This document shows positions 38,159-46,823 of a stretch of 64,000 nucleotides of DNA, in pieces. The notes under the pieces are model-generated. The model made no database searches, was not told the DNA's origin, and saw only the letters and a program-made list of their open reading frames with translations. The translations under genes and the position numbers were made by a program. Source of the DNA: Mycobacterium adipatum (GTDB lineage Bacteria > Actinomycetota > Actinomycetes > Mycobacteriales > Mycobacteriaceae); assembly GCF_001644575.1 (NCBI RefSeq), contig NZ_CP015596.1, positions 1,922,001 through 1,986,000 on the forward strand, in the 5' to 3' direction. Position 1 is the first letter of the stretch; the number at the start of each line of letters is the position of its first letter.

Positions 38159-39916
38159 GTGGGCCTACTGCGACGTGTGATCCCTGTTCTGTGTGTGACT
38201 GTCTTGCTGCTCGCGGGCTGCAGTGACACCGAGGACCGGCTGAACGCACGCGTCAACGGGTTCGCCGACGCCCTCAACCGGGCCGACGCACCCGCCGCGG
38301 CCGCGTTGACCACCGACCCGGCATCCGCAGATGTGCTCGGCACGCTCTACGCCAACCTCGGCAAGGACGTCCGGTTCGACGTGTCCGGGGTGCAGCGCAA
38401 CGAGGACGCGGCGACCTTCACCCTCGCCGCGACGTGGAAGTTCGGGCCGGCGAAGGCCACCGAATGGACCTACACGACCCAGGGCCGTGCGACGGCCGAC
38501 GGCGACGACTGGAAGATCCAGTGGGACCCGGCCAGCGTCGCGCCCGGCCTCGATGAGGGGCCGCTGTCGTTCAGTACCCTCATCCCGCAACCGGCGGCCC
38601 GGGTGCTGGACCGCACCGGCGCCGACCTGCTCACCCAGCACATCGTCACCCTCGTCGACGTCGCGCCCGGTGCCGACGTGGACAGCGTTGCCGCGCTGCT
38701 CAACCCGATCGCGCCGACGATCACCGCGGAGTCGCTGACCGCAGACCTCGCGGCGGGCAAACCCGTCACCGCCGTCACGTTGCGCGAGGAGGATCTGACC
38801 CCGATCCGGGAACAGCTGGCCGCGCTGCCGGATGTGACGCTGCGGCCGCAGACCCGACTGCTGGCCACCGACCGCGCACTCACCTCGCCGACGCTGTCGG
38901 GCCTGTCTGAGCTGTGGCAGCAGCGCACCGACGCCGCGGCCGGCTGGGCGGTGACCGCCCAGACCGCGTCGGGTGCCAAACGGGTGGGTGGGCGGGACGC
39001 CGATCCGGTCGGTGACATCTCGGCCACCCTCGACATCGGCATGACGCTGGCCGCCGAGAATGCGCTGGCTCCGTTGGCCACCCCGGCCGCGATCGTGGCC
39101 ATCCAACCGTCCACCGGCAACCTGCTGGCCGTCGCGCAGAACGCCCCCGCCGACGCGCAGGGCCCGATCGCGCTGACCGGCCTGTATCCGCCGGGCTCGA
39201 CGTTCAAGACGGTGACGGTGTCCGCCGCGCTGCAGGCCGGGCTGGTCACCCCCGACAGCATCGTCGGCTGTCCGGGCACCGAGAACATCGAGGGCCGCCA
39301 GATCCCCAACGATGACACTTTCGACCTCGGCGATGTGCCGCTGCACACGGCGTTCGCACGGTCCTGCAACACCACGATGGGCCGGCTCGCCGTCGACCTG
39401 CCGCCCGATGGGCTGACGAAGGCCGCCGCGCAGCTCGGCCTGGGCATCGACTTTGTCGCGCCCGGCATGACGACGGTCACCGGCTCGGTCCCGGTCGCGG
39501 ACACCTCGGCGCTGCGCGTCGAGGAGGGCATCGGGCAGGGCACGGTCACCGCGTCGCCGTTCGGGATGGCGTTGGTCGCCGCGACCCTGGCGAAGGGTTC
39601 GGTGCCCTCACCGACCATCGTCACCGGTGAGCCCGCCGTCGCCGACCGCACTCCCGAGCCGCTGCCCAGCGGTGTCGACGAGCAGGTGCGGGCGATGATG
39701 CGCGAGACCGTCACCGGCGGCACCGCCACCGCGCTGCAGGACATCCCGGACATGCTCGGCAAGACCGGCACCGCCGAATATATCGACGACACCCACGCGC
39801 ACGGCTGGTTCGTCGGGATCCGCGGTGATCTCGCGCTGGCGGTGTTCGTCAGCGACGCCGGCAGTTCCACGCCCGCGGTGGATGCCGCGGGTGCGCTGCT
39901 GCGCGCGGTGCCCTGA
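38159..39916 (+). CDS. Penicillin-binding lipoprotein, class B transpeptidase
   Basis: A 585-residue protein. A signal peptide with lipobox LLLAGC (Cys21) precedes an NTF2-like MecA-N domain (about 25-140), a dimerisation/linker domain, and a transpeptidase domain from about 290. Active-site motifs are PPGSTFKTVT (S-x-x-K), ARSCNTTMG (S-x-N) and LGKTGTAEY (K-T-G). It crosslinks peptidoglycan and should bind beta-lactams. It resembles the mycobacterial lipoprotein PBP Rv2864c. In M. tuberculosis no PBP lies next to ispH, so this is a position-specific extra. GTG start, 17 bp after ispH. Confidence 0.9.
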   Translation: MGLLRRVIPVLCVTVLLLAGCSDTEDRLNARVNGFADALNRADAPAAAALTTDPASADVLGTLYANLGKDVRFDVSGVQRNEDAATFTLAATWKFGPAKATEWTYTTQGRATADGDDWKIQWDPASVAPGLDEGPLSFSTLIPQPAARVLDRTGADLLTQHIVTLVDVAPGADVDSVAALLNPIAPTITAESLTADLAAGKPVTAVTLREEDLTPIREQLAALPDVTLRPQTRLLATDRALTSPTLSGLSELWQQRTDAAAGWAVTAQTASGAKRVGGRDADPVGDISATLDIGMTLAAENALAPLATPAAIVAIQPSTGNLLAVAQNAPADAQGPIALTGLYPPGSTFKTVTVSAALQAGLVTPDSIVGCPGTENIEGRQIPNDDTFDLGDVPLHTAFARSCNTTMGRLAVDLPPDGLTKAAAQLGLGIDFVAPGMTTVTGSVPVADTSALRVEEGIGQGTVTASPFGMALVAATLAKGSVPSPTIVTGEPAVADRTPEPLPSGVDEQVRAMMRETVTGGTATALQDIPDMLGKTGTAEYIDDTHAHGWFVGIRGDLALAVFVSDAGSSTPAVDAAGALLRAVP

Positions 39917-39921
39917 CGGGA

Positions 39922-41100
39922 CTACTCCCAGTCGTCGCGGCGGTGGCCGGCGCGCGGGCGGGTGCGGTGCTCGGTGCGCCGCTCCTCATCGCTGCTGCGG
40001 TAGCGCACCCGTGAGACCGGGTGGTGACTGCTGTCGGTGGGCGATGAGCGCCGCGGCCGTTCCTGATACGGGTCCTGGCGCTCGTCGGGGCGGCGGCCGT
40101 ACCCGGGCTTGTACCCCGATTCGTACCCCGATTCATACCCCGATTCGTAGCCGTCGGGCCGCGGACGGCGCCGTGGGCGTTCGTAGTCCGGGGTGTCACG
40201 CGGGTCGTAGGGCTCATAGCCGCGGGACGGGGGCGGGGTGCGGCGGGGTTCACGGGGGTCGCGGGCCGACGGGTTGCGGGGGCGTCGCGGCTGGCGTTCG
40301 CCGGGCAGCGGCCCTTCGGCCTGGCGGCGTGGCCGGCCGGTGCGTTCCCGGGCGACATCCCGCTCGCGGCGGTCGGCGGCCGCCGCCGATGCCGCGATAT
40401 CGGAGTCCGGCGGGCGTGTGTGCCGGGCGCGGGACGGCTCACCGCTGCGCGGGGCCCGGCGTGGCCGCGCATAGGGGTCGACGGGCTCGCGGCGCGGTCG
40501 ACGCGGGGCGCGGATCGGTTCGTCGTCCTGCTCGGCCGGGACGGCGGTGCGGGCGAACCGGCGTGCGGCGCGGCGTGGGGTCTCGGCAGGTGGATCGGCG
40601 GCGTCGGTGGCGGTGGCTTCGACGTGGTCGGTGCCGCGGTCCAGATACCAGCGGGCCGCCCCGACGAGCAGCACCACCGCCGAGGTGAAGAACATCAGCG
40701 GGAAACGTTCGATCAGCGGGTAGCCACAGTTGATCAGGATGTCCTTGAGGCCGCTGAGCTCGCCGCCGTGGAACAGGAAGTAGGAGGTGGGAACCGCGAC
40801 GAACAGGATCAGCGGGGGTTGGATGACGGCGGTGAACAAGCCGCTGCGACGCACCAGGACCACCGCGGCCAGCGCGCCGAGCACGTAGCAGGTGGCAAAC
40901 ACGGCGCCGAGTTCCTTGTTGCCCGCCCCGGCGTCATAGGCGAAGCCGATGGCGGTCGCCGTCACCGCCAGCAGAGTGGCGCCCCACCACGGCAGTCCGG
41001 ACGGCAGACCCGGCAGACTCGGTGGCAGCAGCCCCTGGAATCGGGGGAGCGCGGAGCGGTGATCAACCGACTCCGTCGGCTCTGCTGACTGACCTGACAC
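39922..41100 (-). CDS. DUF6542 membrane protein with basic Arg/Pro tail
   Basis: A 392-residue protein, Rv1111c-like. The N-terminal 150 residues hold four helices (LPWWGATLLAVTATAIGFAYDAGAG, LGAVFATCYVLGALAAVVLV, LFTAVIQPPLILFVAVPTSYFL, FPLMFFTSAVVLLVG), the DUF6542 region. Residues of about 160-392 are a very basic, disordered tail rich in Arg and Pro, with tandem GYES units. Low-complexity cytoplasmic tails of this sort often contact nucleic acid or membrane, but the function is unknown. It is convergent with the PBP gene. Confidence 0.82.
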   Translation of the reverse strand: MSGQSAEPTESVDHRSALPRFQGLLPPSLPGLPSGLPWWGATLLAVTATAIGFAYDAGAGNKELGAVFATCYVLGALAAVVLVRRSGLFTAVIQPPLILFVAVPTSYFLFHGGELSGLKDILINCGYPLIERFPLMFFTSAVVLLVGAARWYLDRGTDHVEATATDAADPPAETPRRAARRFARTAVPAEQDDEPIRAPRRPRREPVDPYARPRRAPRSGEPSRARHTRPPDSDIAASAAAADRRERDVARERTGRPRRQAEGPLPGERQPRRPRNPSARDPREPRRTPPPSRGYEPYDPRDTPDYERPRRRPRPDGYESGYESGYESGYKPGYGRRPDERQDPYQERPRRSSPTDSSHHPVSRVRYRSSDEERRTEHRTRPRAGHRRDDWE

Positions 41101-41183
41101 ACGTCGACCGTACCGGCTCTAGCTGCTGGTGTGCTGCCAGCACGCGCTGAGGAGATCGTCACAACCCTTAGACTCTGGAGTCC

Positions 41184-42257
41184 GTGAGCTTGAACCTCGG
41201 AATCGTCGGTCTCCCCAATGTCGGCAAGTCGACCCTTTTCAACGCGTTGACGCGGAACGACGTGCTGGCCGCGAACTACCCGTTCGCGACCATCGAGCCC
41301 AATGAGGGTGTGGTGGCGCTGCCCGACCCCAGGCTGGACAAACTCGCCGAGATCTTCGGTTCGGAGAAGACCGTGCCGGCGCCGGTGACGTTCGTCGACA
41401 TCGCCGGCATCGTGAAGGGCGCCTCCGAGGGCGCCGGGCTGGGCAACAAGTTCCTGGCCAACATCCGCGAGTGCGATGCCATCTGCCAGGTGGTGCGGGC
41501 CTTCGCCGATGACGATGTGGTGCACGTCGACGGCCGGGTGGACCCCCGCTCCGATATCGAGGTGATCGAGACCGAACTGATCCTGGCCGACATGCAGACC
41601 TTGGAGAAGGCGGTGCCGCGGCTGGAGAAGGAAGCGCGCAACAACAAGGACCGCAAGCCCGTGTTGGAGGCGGCGGTGGCCGCCCAGGCGGTGCTGGATT
41701 CCGGCAAGACGCTGTTCGCCGCCGGCACCGATGTGGCGCCGCTGCGCGAGTTGAACCTGATGACCACCAAGCCGTTCCTGTACGTGTTCAACGCCGACGA
41801 GTCGGTGCTCACCGATGCGGCCAAACAGGCCGAGTTGCGGGCGCTGGTGGCCCCCGCGGATGCGGTGTTCCTGGACGCCAAGATCGAGTCCGAGCTGATC
41901 GAACTCGACGACGAGTCCGCCGCGGAGCTGCTGGAGTCGATCGGCCAGACCGAGCGCGGCCTGGACGCGTTGGCGCGGGCCGGTTTTCACACCCTGAACC
42001 TGCAGACCTATCTGACGGCCGGGCCGAAAGAGGCGCGCGCGTGGACGATTCACCGCGGTGACACCGCGCCGAAGGCGGCCGGCGTGATTCACACCGACTT
42101 CGAAAAGGGTTTCATCAAGGCCGAGATCGTGTCCTTCGCCGACCTGGTGGAGGCCGGATCGATGGCGGCGGCCAAGGCTGCCGGCAAGGTCCGGATGGAG
42201 GGCAAGGACTACGTGATGGCCGACGGGGACGTGGTGGAGTTCCGGTTCAATGTCTGA
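41184..42257 (+). CDS. ychF: Ribosome-associated GTPase/ATPase YchF (OLA1)
   Basis: A 357-residue Obg-superfamily P-loop protein. Walker A is GLPNVGKSTLFNAL (the G1 of OLA1), and FVDIAGIVKGASEGAGLGNKFL is switch II. A coiled-coil insertion around 130-200 is followed by the C-terminal TGS domain (TYLTAGPKEARAWTIHRGDTAPKAAGVIHTDFEKGFI). It prefers ATP in studied homologues and binds ribosomes. It starts at GTG 41184, and the stop overlaps the next gene by 8 bp. Matches Rv1112. Confidence 0.95.
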   Translation: MSLNLGIVGLPNVGKSTLFNALTRNDVLAANYPFATIEPNEGVVALPDPRLDKLAEIFGSEKTVPAPVTFVDIAGIVKGASEGAGLGNKFLANIRECDAICQVVRAFADDDVVHVDGRVDPRSDIEVIETELILADMQTLEKAVPRLEKEARNNKDRKPVLEAAVAAQAVLDSGKTLFAAGTDVAPLRELNLMTTKPFLYVFNADESVLTDAAKQAELRALVAPADAVFLDAKIESELIELDDESAAELLESIGQTERGLDALARAGFHTLNLQTYLTAGPKEARAWTIHRGDTAPKAAGVIHTDFEKGFIKAEIVSFADLVEAGSMAAAKAAGKVRMEGKDYVMADGDVVEFRFNV

Positions 42258-42630
42258 CGTGTTGCCGTCTGACGCGTTGCCGCCGTGTCCGGCGTGCGCC
42301 AGTGAATTCACCTACGAGCAGGGGGCGCTGCTGGTGTGCCCGATGTGCGGTCACGAATGGTCGGCGCACGAGGTGCCCGAGGTCGAATCGGCGCACGCCG
42401 GGGCCGCGGTCAAGGATTCGGTCGGCAACGTCCTCGCCGACGGGGACACCGTCATCGTCGCGACGACGGTGAAGGTCAAAGGCGGCGGCGGTGGGGTGAT
42501 CAAGGCCGGTACGAAGGTTCGTGGCATCCGGCTCATCGCCGATGGCGTCGGCGATCACGATATCGACGCGAATGTCCCCGGTTTCGGTCGCATGCAACTC
42601 AAGTCGAGTGTGGTCAAGAAGGTCGTCTGA
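42250..42630 (+). CDS. Zinc-ribbon YjdM/PhnA-like protein
   Basis: A 126-residue protein. The N-terminal zinc ribbon is PPCPACASEFTYEQGALLVCPMCGHEW (two CxxC pairs). The SH3-like PhnA domain follows, with VKDSVGNVLADGDTVIVATTVKVKG and KAGTKVRGIRL. Originally named for the phosphonate operon of E. coli, YjdM is not a phosphonate enzyme and its role is unclear. Translation is coupled to ychF by an 8-bp overlap. The end overlaps the convergent TetR gene by 17 bp. Confidence 0.85.
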   Translation: MSDVLPSDALPPCPACASEFTYEQGALLVCPMCGHEWSAHEVPEVESAHAGAAVKDSVGNVLADGDTVIVATTVKVKGGGGGVIKAGTKVRGIRLIADGVGDHDIDANVPGFGRMQLKSSVVKKVV

Positions 42631-43201
42631 CAGAGACACCGGCTTCGGCGGGGCCGCCCGCGTAGGACGCGCCGAGGAATCGGCGCACCATCTCTTCCTC
42701 TGCGGCGGCGTCCTTGAGCGGCCAGTACCACAACGCCAGGAACGTGCGGATCAACCATTGGGCGGCAAGCGGATCGGCTGTGCCGAGCCCCACCATTTCG
42801 CCGGCGAAGCGGGACACGATGGGGGAGCCGGTGAGCCACTCCTCGCCGGGGCGCATCGCCATCGCACGCATGATCTTGGCGAGCGGATCGGTGCGCAGGC
42901 GTTCCAACGCGACCGTGGTGGCGGTGACGATACGTTGCGGGCCGGTCAGCCCGTCGATGGCTGCGCGGACCGAGTCGAGGATGCGTTCGGCCTGTCGCGC
43001 GAGGACGACATCGCGGATGGCGCTCTTGCCCCCGGTGTGGCGATAGACGGTCGCCGGGGAGCAGTGCACCGCCGCCGCCAGCGCGTCGATGCTGAACGCG
43101 TCGTAGCCGTGCCGGGCCAGCAAGGTGGCGGCCGCGGCGTAGATCCGTTCGGCGGCCTCGTCACGGCGATTCCGCCCCACCAGCCAGTCGTCGGTCGCCA
43201 T
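42614..43201 (-). CDS. TetR family transcriptional regulator
   Basis: A 195-residue protein. The N-terminal HTH spans about 15-60 (RIYAAAATLLARHGYDAFSIDALAAAVHCSPATVYRHTGGKSAIRDVV). The ligand-binding half carries WLTGSPIVSRFAGEMVGLG and WLIRTFLALWYWPL. It is divergent from the P450 gene with 194 bp between them. That spacer contains three GTGAGA/TCTCAC half sites, probably its own operator. Ligand unknown. Confidence 0.88.
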   Translation of the reverse strand: MATDDWLVGRNRRDEAAERIYAAAATLLARHGYDAFSIDALAAAVHCSPATVYRHTGGKSAIRDVVLARQAERILDSVRAAIDGLTGPQRIVTATTVALERLRTDPLAKIMRAMAMRPGEEWLTGSPIVSRFAGEMVGLGTADPLAAQWLIRTFLALWYWPLKDAAAEEEMVRRFLGASYAGGPAEAGVSVRRPS

Positions 43202-43248
43202 CGGTCAATCGATCCGTTCCCGCGAAGTCACGTACCCGTTTTATCACC

Positions 43249-43309
43249 GTGAGAGGAATGCCAGCTGAATTCTCACCGATTGGTGCAGGTCCGCCGGATC
43301 GGGTGAGAA
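43249..43309. promoter_or_regulatory. Inverted GTGAGA half sites between TetR and P450 genes
   Basis: GTGAGA at 43249-43254, TTCTCACC at 43270-43277 and GGTGAGAA at 43302-43309. The last two form a perfect 8-bp inverted repeat spaced by 24 bp, and the first two are inverted with a 15-bp spacer. Their position in the divergent spacer suggests a TetR-controlled promoter for the P450/SnoaL pair. Confidence 0.55.
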
Positions 43310-43395
43310 GTCGGCAGCCGTGCGCGTCCGGACCCGGATCTCATCTTCGCCGCGCACCGTTGACGCAGGTGGACGCCCCATTCACGCTGAGTCGC

Positions 43396-44610
43396 ATGAC
43401 CCTCTTGGCGGACGCGACGGACTTCTTCGGCACCGCGGCATTGCAGGACCCGTATCCCCTCTATGACCGGCTGCGCGACCAGGCGGCGGTGCACCGCATC
43501 GGCGACTCCGACTTTTACGCGGTGTGCGGCTGGGACGCCATCGTCGATGCCGTCAACCGCGTCGACGACTTCTCGTCCAATCTGACGGCCACGATGGTGT
43601 TCCACGACGACGGCACCGTCACCCCGTTTCCCATGGGGGCGCTCGGTGACCCGATCCACGCGCTGGCCACCGCCGACGACCCGGTGCACGATGTGCACCG
43701 CAAGATGCTGTTGCCGCACCTGTCGGCCCGCCGAATTCGGGTGATCGAGGAGTACGCCGAAGCCGCGGCGCTGCAGCTGTGGTCCGACGCGTTGGTCGAC
43801 GGTCGGATCGAGTGGATGAGTGCGATGGCCAATCGGCTCCCGATGATGGTGGTGGCCCGCCTGCTCGGGCTGCCGGACGAGGACACCGACCGGCTGATCC
43901 GTCTGGGATTCGCCACCACCACACTGCTCGACGGCGTCGTGAACGAGACTCAGCTCGAAGCCGCCGGGATGGCCGCGATGGAGCTGTCCGGGTACGTCCT
44001 GGAGCACTTCGCGACGGCCGGCGAGCGCTCGGCGCCGGGGCTCATCGGCGACCTCGCCGCCCGCTACGCCTCGGGCGAGCTGGAGCAGTTGCCGGCCCTC
44101 GGCATCATGTTGACGTTGTTCAGCGCGGCCGGCGAATCCACCGCGTCCCTGCTGGGCAGCGCCGCCTGGATCCTGGTCACCCATCGCGACATTCAACAGC
44201 AGCTGCGCGCCGATACGGATCTGCTGGGCGCGTTCATCGAGGAGACGTTGCGCTACGAGTCGCCGTTTCGGGGGCACTACCGCCACGTGGTGCGCGACAC
44301 CACGTTGGCCGGGGTGCACCTGCCCGCCGATTCGCGCCTGCTGTTGATGTGGGGGGCCGCCAATCGTGACCCCCGGCAGTTCGACGTACCCGATGAGTTC
44401 CGGCTCGACCGCAGCGGAGCCAAGGGGCACATCGCCTTTGGCAAGGGCGCACACTTCTGCGTCGGAGCCGCGCTGGCACGTTTGGAGGCCCGGATCGTGC
44501 TGCGCACGCTGCTCGAACAGACGGACTGGATTCAAGCCGACGATGTCGGACACTGGCTGCCCAGCATCCTTGTCCGCCGACTCGACCACCTGGGACTGGT
44601 GGTCACATGA
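43396..44610 (+). CDS. Cytochrome P450
   Basis: A 404-residue P450 of bacterial class. The I-helix is FSAAGESTASLL (AGxST-type, near 240). The K-helix EETLR is near 280, the meander is DRSGAKGHIAFG, and the heme loop FGKGAHFCVGAALARLE has its thiolate Cys near 355. The N-terminus begins MTLLADATDFFG with no membrane anchor, so it should need ferredoxin partners. Substrate unknown. It is co-transcribed with the NTF2-like gene (ATGA overlap), suggesting a ring-modifying pathway. Confidence 0.92.
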   Translation: MTLLADATDFFGTAALQDPYPLYDRLRDQAAVHRIGDSDFYAVCGWDAIVDAVNRVDDFSSNLTATMVFHDDGTVTPFPMGALGDPIHALATADDPVHDVHRKMLLPHLSARRIRVIEEYAEAAALQLWSDALVDGRIEWMSAMANRLPMMVVARLLGLPDEDTDRLIRLGFATTTLLDGVVNETQLEAAGMAAMELSGYVLEHFATAGERSAPGLIGDLAARYASGELEQLPALGIMLTLFSAAGESTASLLGSAAWILVTHRDIQQQLRADTDLLGAFIEETLRYESPFRGHYRHVVRDTTLAGVHLPADSRLLLMWGAANRDPRQFDVPDEFRLDRSGAKGHIAFGKGAHFCVGAALARLEARIVLRTLLEQTDWIQADDVGHWLPSILVRRLDHLGLVVT

Positions 44611-45041
44611 CCGACCACGCAGAGTTGGTCGCCTGCTACGAACTGACCCAGGCCAAGGCGAGATACTGCCGAACGCTCGACACCCGCGACTGGGACGGAC
44701 TGGCGGCATTGCTGACCGACGATGTCGAGTTCGGCATGGGTGACGGACACACCGAACCGCACATGACCGTGGGGCGCGATGAGACGCTCACGCTGCTGCA
44801 ATCCCTGGTGGCCGGGTCGAAGACCGCGCACCACGTCCACGCACCCGAGATCGACCTCAACGGGGATGAGGCACAGGTGATCTGGGCGGTGCAGGACCGG
44901 GCGGTATTCGACAGCGGTTTAGCGGTCACCGGCTACGGCCACTACACCGAGCGATGGGTGCGCCAGGCCGGGCAGTGGAAGCTTGCGTCGGCGCGGCTGG
45001 CGCATCTGATCACCGACGTTCAGCAACCTGTCGCGGGGTGA
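44607..45041 (+). CDS. SnoaL/NTF2-like protein downstream of P450
   Basis: A 144-residue protein coupled to the P450 by an ATGA overlap. The NTF2 fold is shown by YCRTLDTRDWDGLAALLTDDVEFGMGDG, VHAPEIDLNGDEAQVIWAVQD and GYGHYTERWVRQAGQWKLASARL. The His/Asp pattern is that of SnoaL_4-type isomerases and dehydratases. It probably acts on the same small molecule as the P450. The 3' end overlaps the opposite-strand Ddn-like gene by 32 bp. Confidence 0.82.
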   Translation: MTDHAELVACYELTQAKARYCRTLDTRDWDGLAALLTDDVEFGMGDGHTEPHMTVGRDETLTLLQSLVAGSKTAHHVHAPEIDLNGDEAQVIWAVQDRAVFDSGLAVTGYGHYTERWVRQAGQWKLASARLAHLITDVQQPVAG

Positions 45042-45531
45042 GCCGGAACACGGGGATCTGCCGGCCGGCCGGGGCCGTCTTATCGCGGTAGTCGTCGTAG
45101 CCGATGTACACCTTCTTGGCCAGCGCGAACAACCCCTCGTACTCGTCCGTGTCGGTCACTTCGGCGGCCGTGAAGGGTTCCATGCCGAACTCGCAGTCCG
45201 GATTTGCCTTCAGGTTGTAATACCACTGGGGATGCTTGGAGCCCCCGAAGTTCGAGGCGATCAGGATGACGTCGCGCCCGTCGTGGAAGTACGTGAGCTG
45301 CACCTGGCGCCGTTGTCCGGACTTTGCGCCGGTCGACACCAGCGGCGCATTGATGATCGGACCCATGTTGATCCGGCCACCGGTCAACCGGAACAGGTAC
45401 GGGTCGGTCCGGCGGGCGATATGCCGGGCGACGAACTGGCCGATACGTGAACGTCCGAAGCGCACACTGGCGTGGTACCTGTCGCCGCGGGGCCTATGGG
45501 GATCGACGTAGCGCAACGGCATGTAGAGCAC
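45010..45531 (-). CDS. F420-dependent nitroreductase/quinone reductase (Ddn family)
   Basis: A 173-residue split-barrel flavin/deazaflavin protein. The segments LVSTGAKSGQRRQVQLTYFHDGRDVILIASNFGGSKHPQWYYNLKANPDCEF and RIPVFRLT-like PVFRLTPRQ are the Ddn/Rv3547-type signature. Such proteins transfer hydride from F420H2 to quinones or nitroimidazoles. Actinobacteria carry many paralogues and this one is unassigned. It is convergent with the NTF2-like gene (overlap). Confidence 0.88.
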   Translation of the reverse strand: MLYMPLRYVDPHRPRGDRYHASVRFGRSRIGQFVARHIARRTDPYLFRLTGGRINMGPIINAPLVSTGAKSGQRRQVQLTYFHDGRDVILIASNFGGSKHPQWYYNLKANPDCEFGMEPFTAAEVTDTDEYEGLFALAKKVYIGYDDYRDKTAPAGRQIPVFRLTPRQVAERR

Positions 45532-45553
45532 GGTACGCCGCTATGGTGAAGTC

Positions 45554-45988
45554 ATGGTGAGGGCCCGGCAGTTCCAGGTCACGTTCGATTGCGCGGTACC
45601 CGAGCGTGTTGGTCAATTCTGGTGTGCGGCACTCGGTTACGTGGTGCCACCCCCGCCCCCGGGTTTCGCGGACTGGGACGAGTTCAACCGCGCCCTGCCC
45701 GCTGACAAACAGGACTCCGCGTTCGCCTGCGTCGATCCCGACGGGGTGGGGCCGCGGCTGTTCTTCCAGCGCGTCCCCGAAGGCAAGACCGTCAAGAACC
45801 GGGTGCATCTCGACATCAGGGTCGCCCCCGGACTGGCAGGCGCGGATCGCCTCGCCGCCCTGGAGAGCGAATGCGCGCGACTGGTCGAACTCGGTGCGAC
45901 GCGGGTGCGACTGCTGCCCGCCGGTGACGGCGAGGAGTCCTGCATCGTGATGCAGGACGTCGAGGGCAACGAGTTCTGCCTCGACTGA
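45554..45988 (+). CDS. VOC-superfamily (glyoxalase-like) protein
   Basis: A 144-residue protein with two beta-alpha-beta-beta-beta units. VTFDCAVPERVGQFWCAALGYVV begins the first, RVHLDIRV and VMQDVEGNEFCLD close the second. His and Glu of these strands are the usual metal ligands. Function unspecific (dioxygenase, lyase or resistance protein are possible). Single gene, convergent with the DUF72 gene. Confidence 0.8.
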   Translation: MVRARQFQVTFDCAVPERVGQFWCAALGYVVPPPPPGFADWDEFNRALPADKQDSAFACVDPDGVGPRLFFQRVPEGKTVKNRVHLDIRVAPGLAGADRLAALESECARLVELGATRVRLLPAGDGEESCIVMQDVEGNEFCLD

Positions 45989-46000
45989 CGCGCCGGGCGG

Positions 46001-46726
46001 TCAACCGATCATCGCCCGCAGGTCTCGTGCGTTGCGCACCGCGTGCCCGCCGAGGTCGTTGTTGAAGTACACCAGCACATCCCGACCCTGCGCGTCCCAT
46101 TCGCGGATATGGTCGGCCCACCGGTGCAACTCGTCGGCGTCGTAGGAACCCGCGTACATTGCGTCATCTCCGGGCCCGTGTAAACGCAGGTAGACCAGAT
46201 CTGCGGTGGCGGTGACCACGCACGGCAGCCCGGGCCCACTCATCACCACGTAGGCGGCGTTGTACCGGCGCAGCATGTCGTACACCGCAGAGTCATCCCA
46301 GGAGGGATGGCGCAGCTCCATCGCCACCGATAGGTCGGCGGGCAGGGCGCTCAGGAAATGGTCGAGGCGTTCGTCATCGCGTGGCTGCGCGGGATGCAGC
46401 TGCACCAGCAGGGCGGCGCGGCGGTCACCGAGCGCCGCCCAGCCGGCCGCGATCCGCTCGATCCATTGCTCCGGTTCGCGCAGCCGCCGGGCGTGCGTCA
46501 GGCCGCGCGGCGCTTTGACCGCCATTGCGAAACCGTCCGGCAGCCGGTCGCGCCACTGCGCGAACGTCGCCGGCCGGGGCCACCGGTAGAAGCTGGCATT
46601 GAGTTCGACGGTGTCGAACTCGGCGGTATAGGCCTCGAGGCGGCGGGACTTCGGCAACGCCGGCGGGTAGAGCACCCCGTCCCAGTGGTCGTAGGACCAG
46701 CCCGATGTGCCGATGTGGACGGTCAT
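46001..46726 (-). CDS. DUF72 (YecE) family protein
   Basis: A 241-residue TIM-barrel protein. IGTSGWSYDHWDGVLYP at the N-terminus, FDTVELNASFYRWP, FAMAVKAPRGLTH and the C-terminal VYFNNDLGGHAVRNA are the DUF72 motifs. It may be metal-dependent but has no established reaction. The ATG at 46726 replaces a longer upstream frame. It is divergent from the DUF1254 gene. Confidence 0.88.
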   Translation of the reverse strand: MTVHIGTSGWSYDHWDGVLYPPALPKSRRLEAYTAEFDTVELNASFYRWPRPATFAQWRDRLPDGFAMAVKAPRGLTHARRLREPEQWIERIAAGWAALGDRRAALLVQLHPAQPRDDERLDHFLSALPADLSVAMELRHPSWDDSAVYDMLRRYNAAYVVMSGPGLPCVVTATADLVYLRLHGPGDDAMYAGSYDADELHRWADHIREWDAQGRDVLVYFNNDLGGHAVRNARDLRAMIG

Positions 46727-46823
46727 CGGCGGTCGGCATCCAGAGCGCTGTTGCGGGTCGCGGCGGGTGACATCCAAAGTGGTTACCCGCGTTCTCGGCC
46801 TTCAAGCGCTGCAGAGCGTGCGC

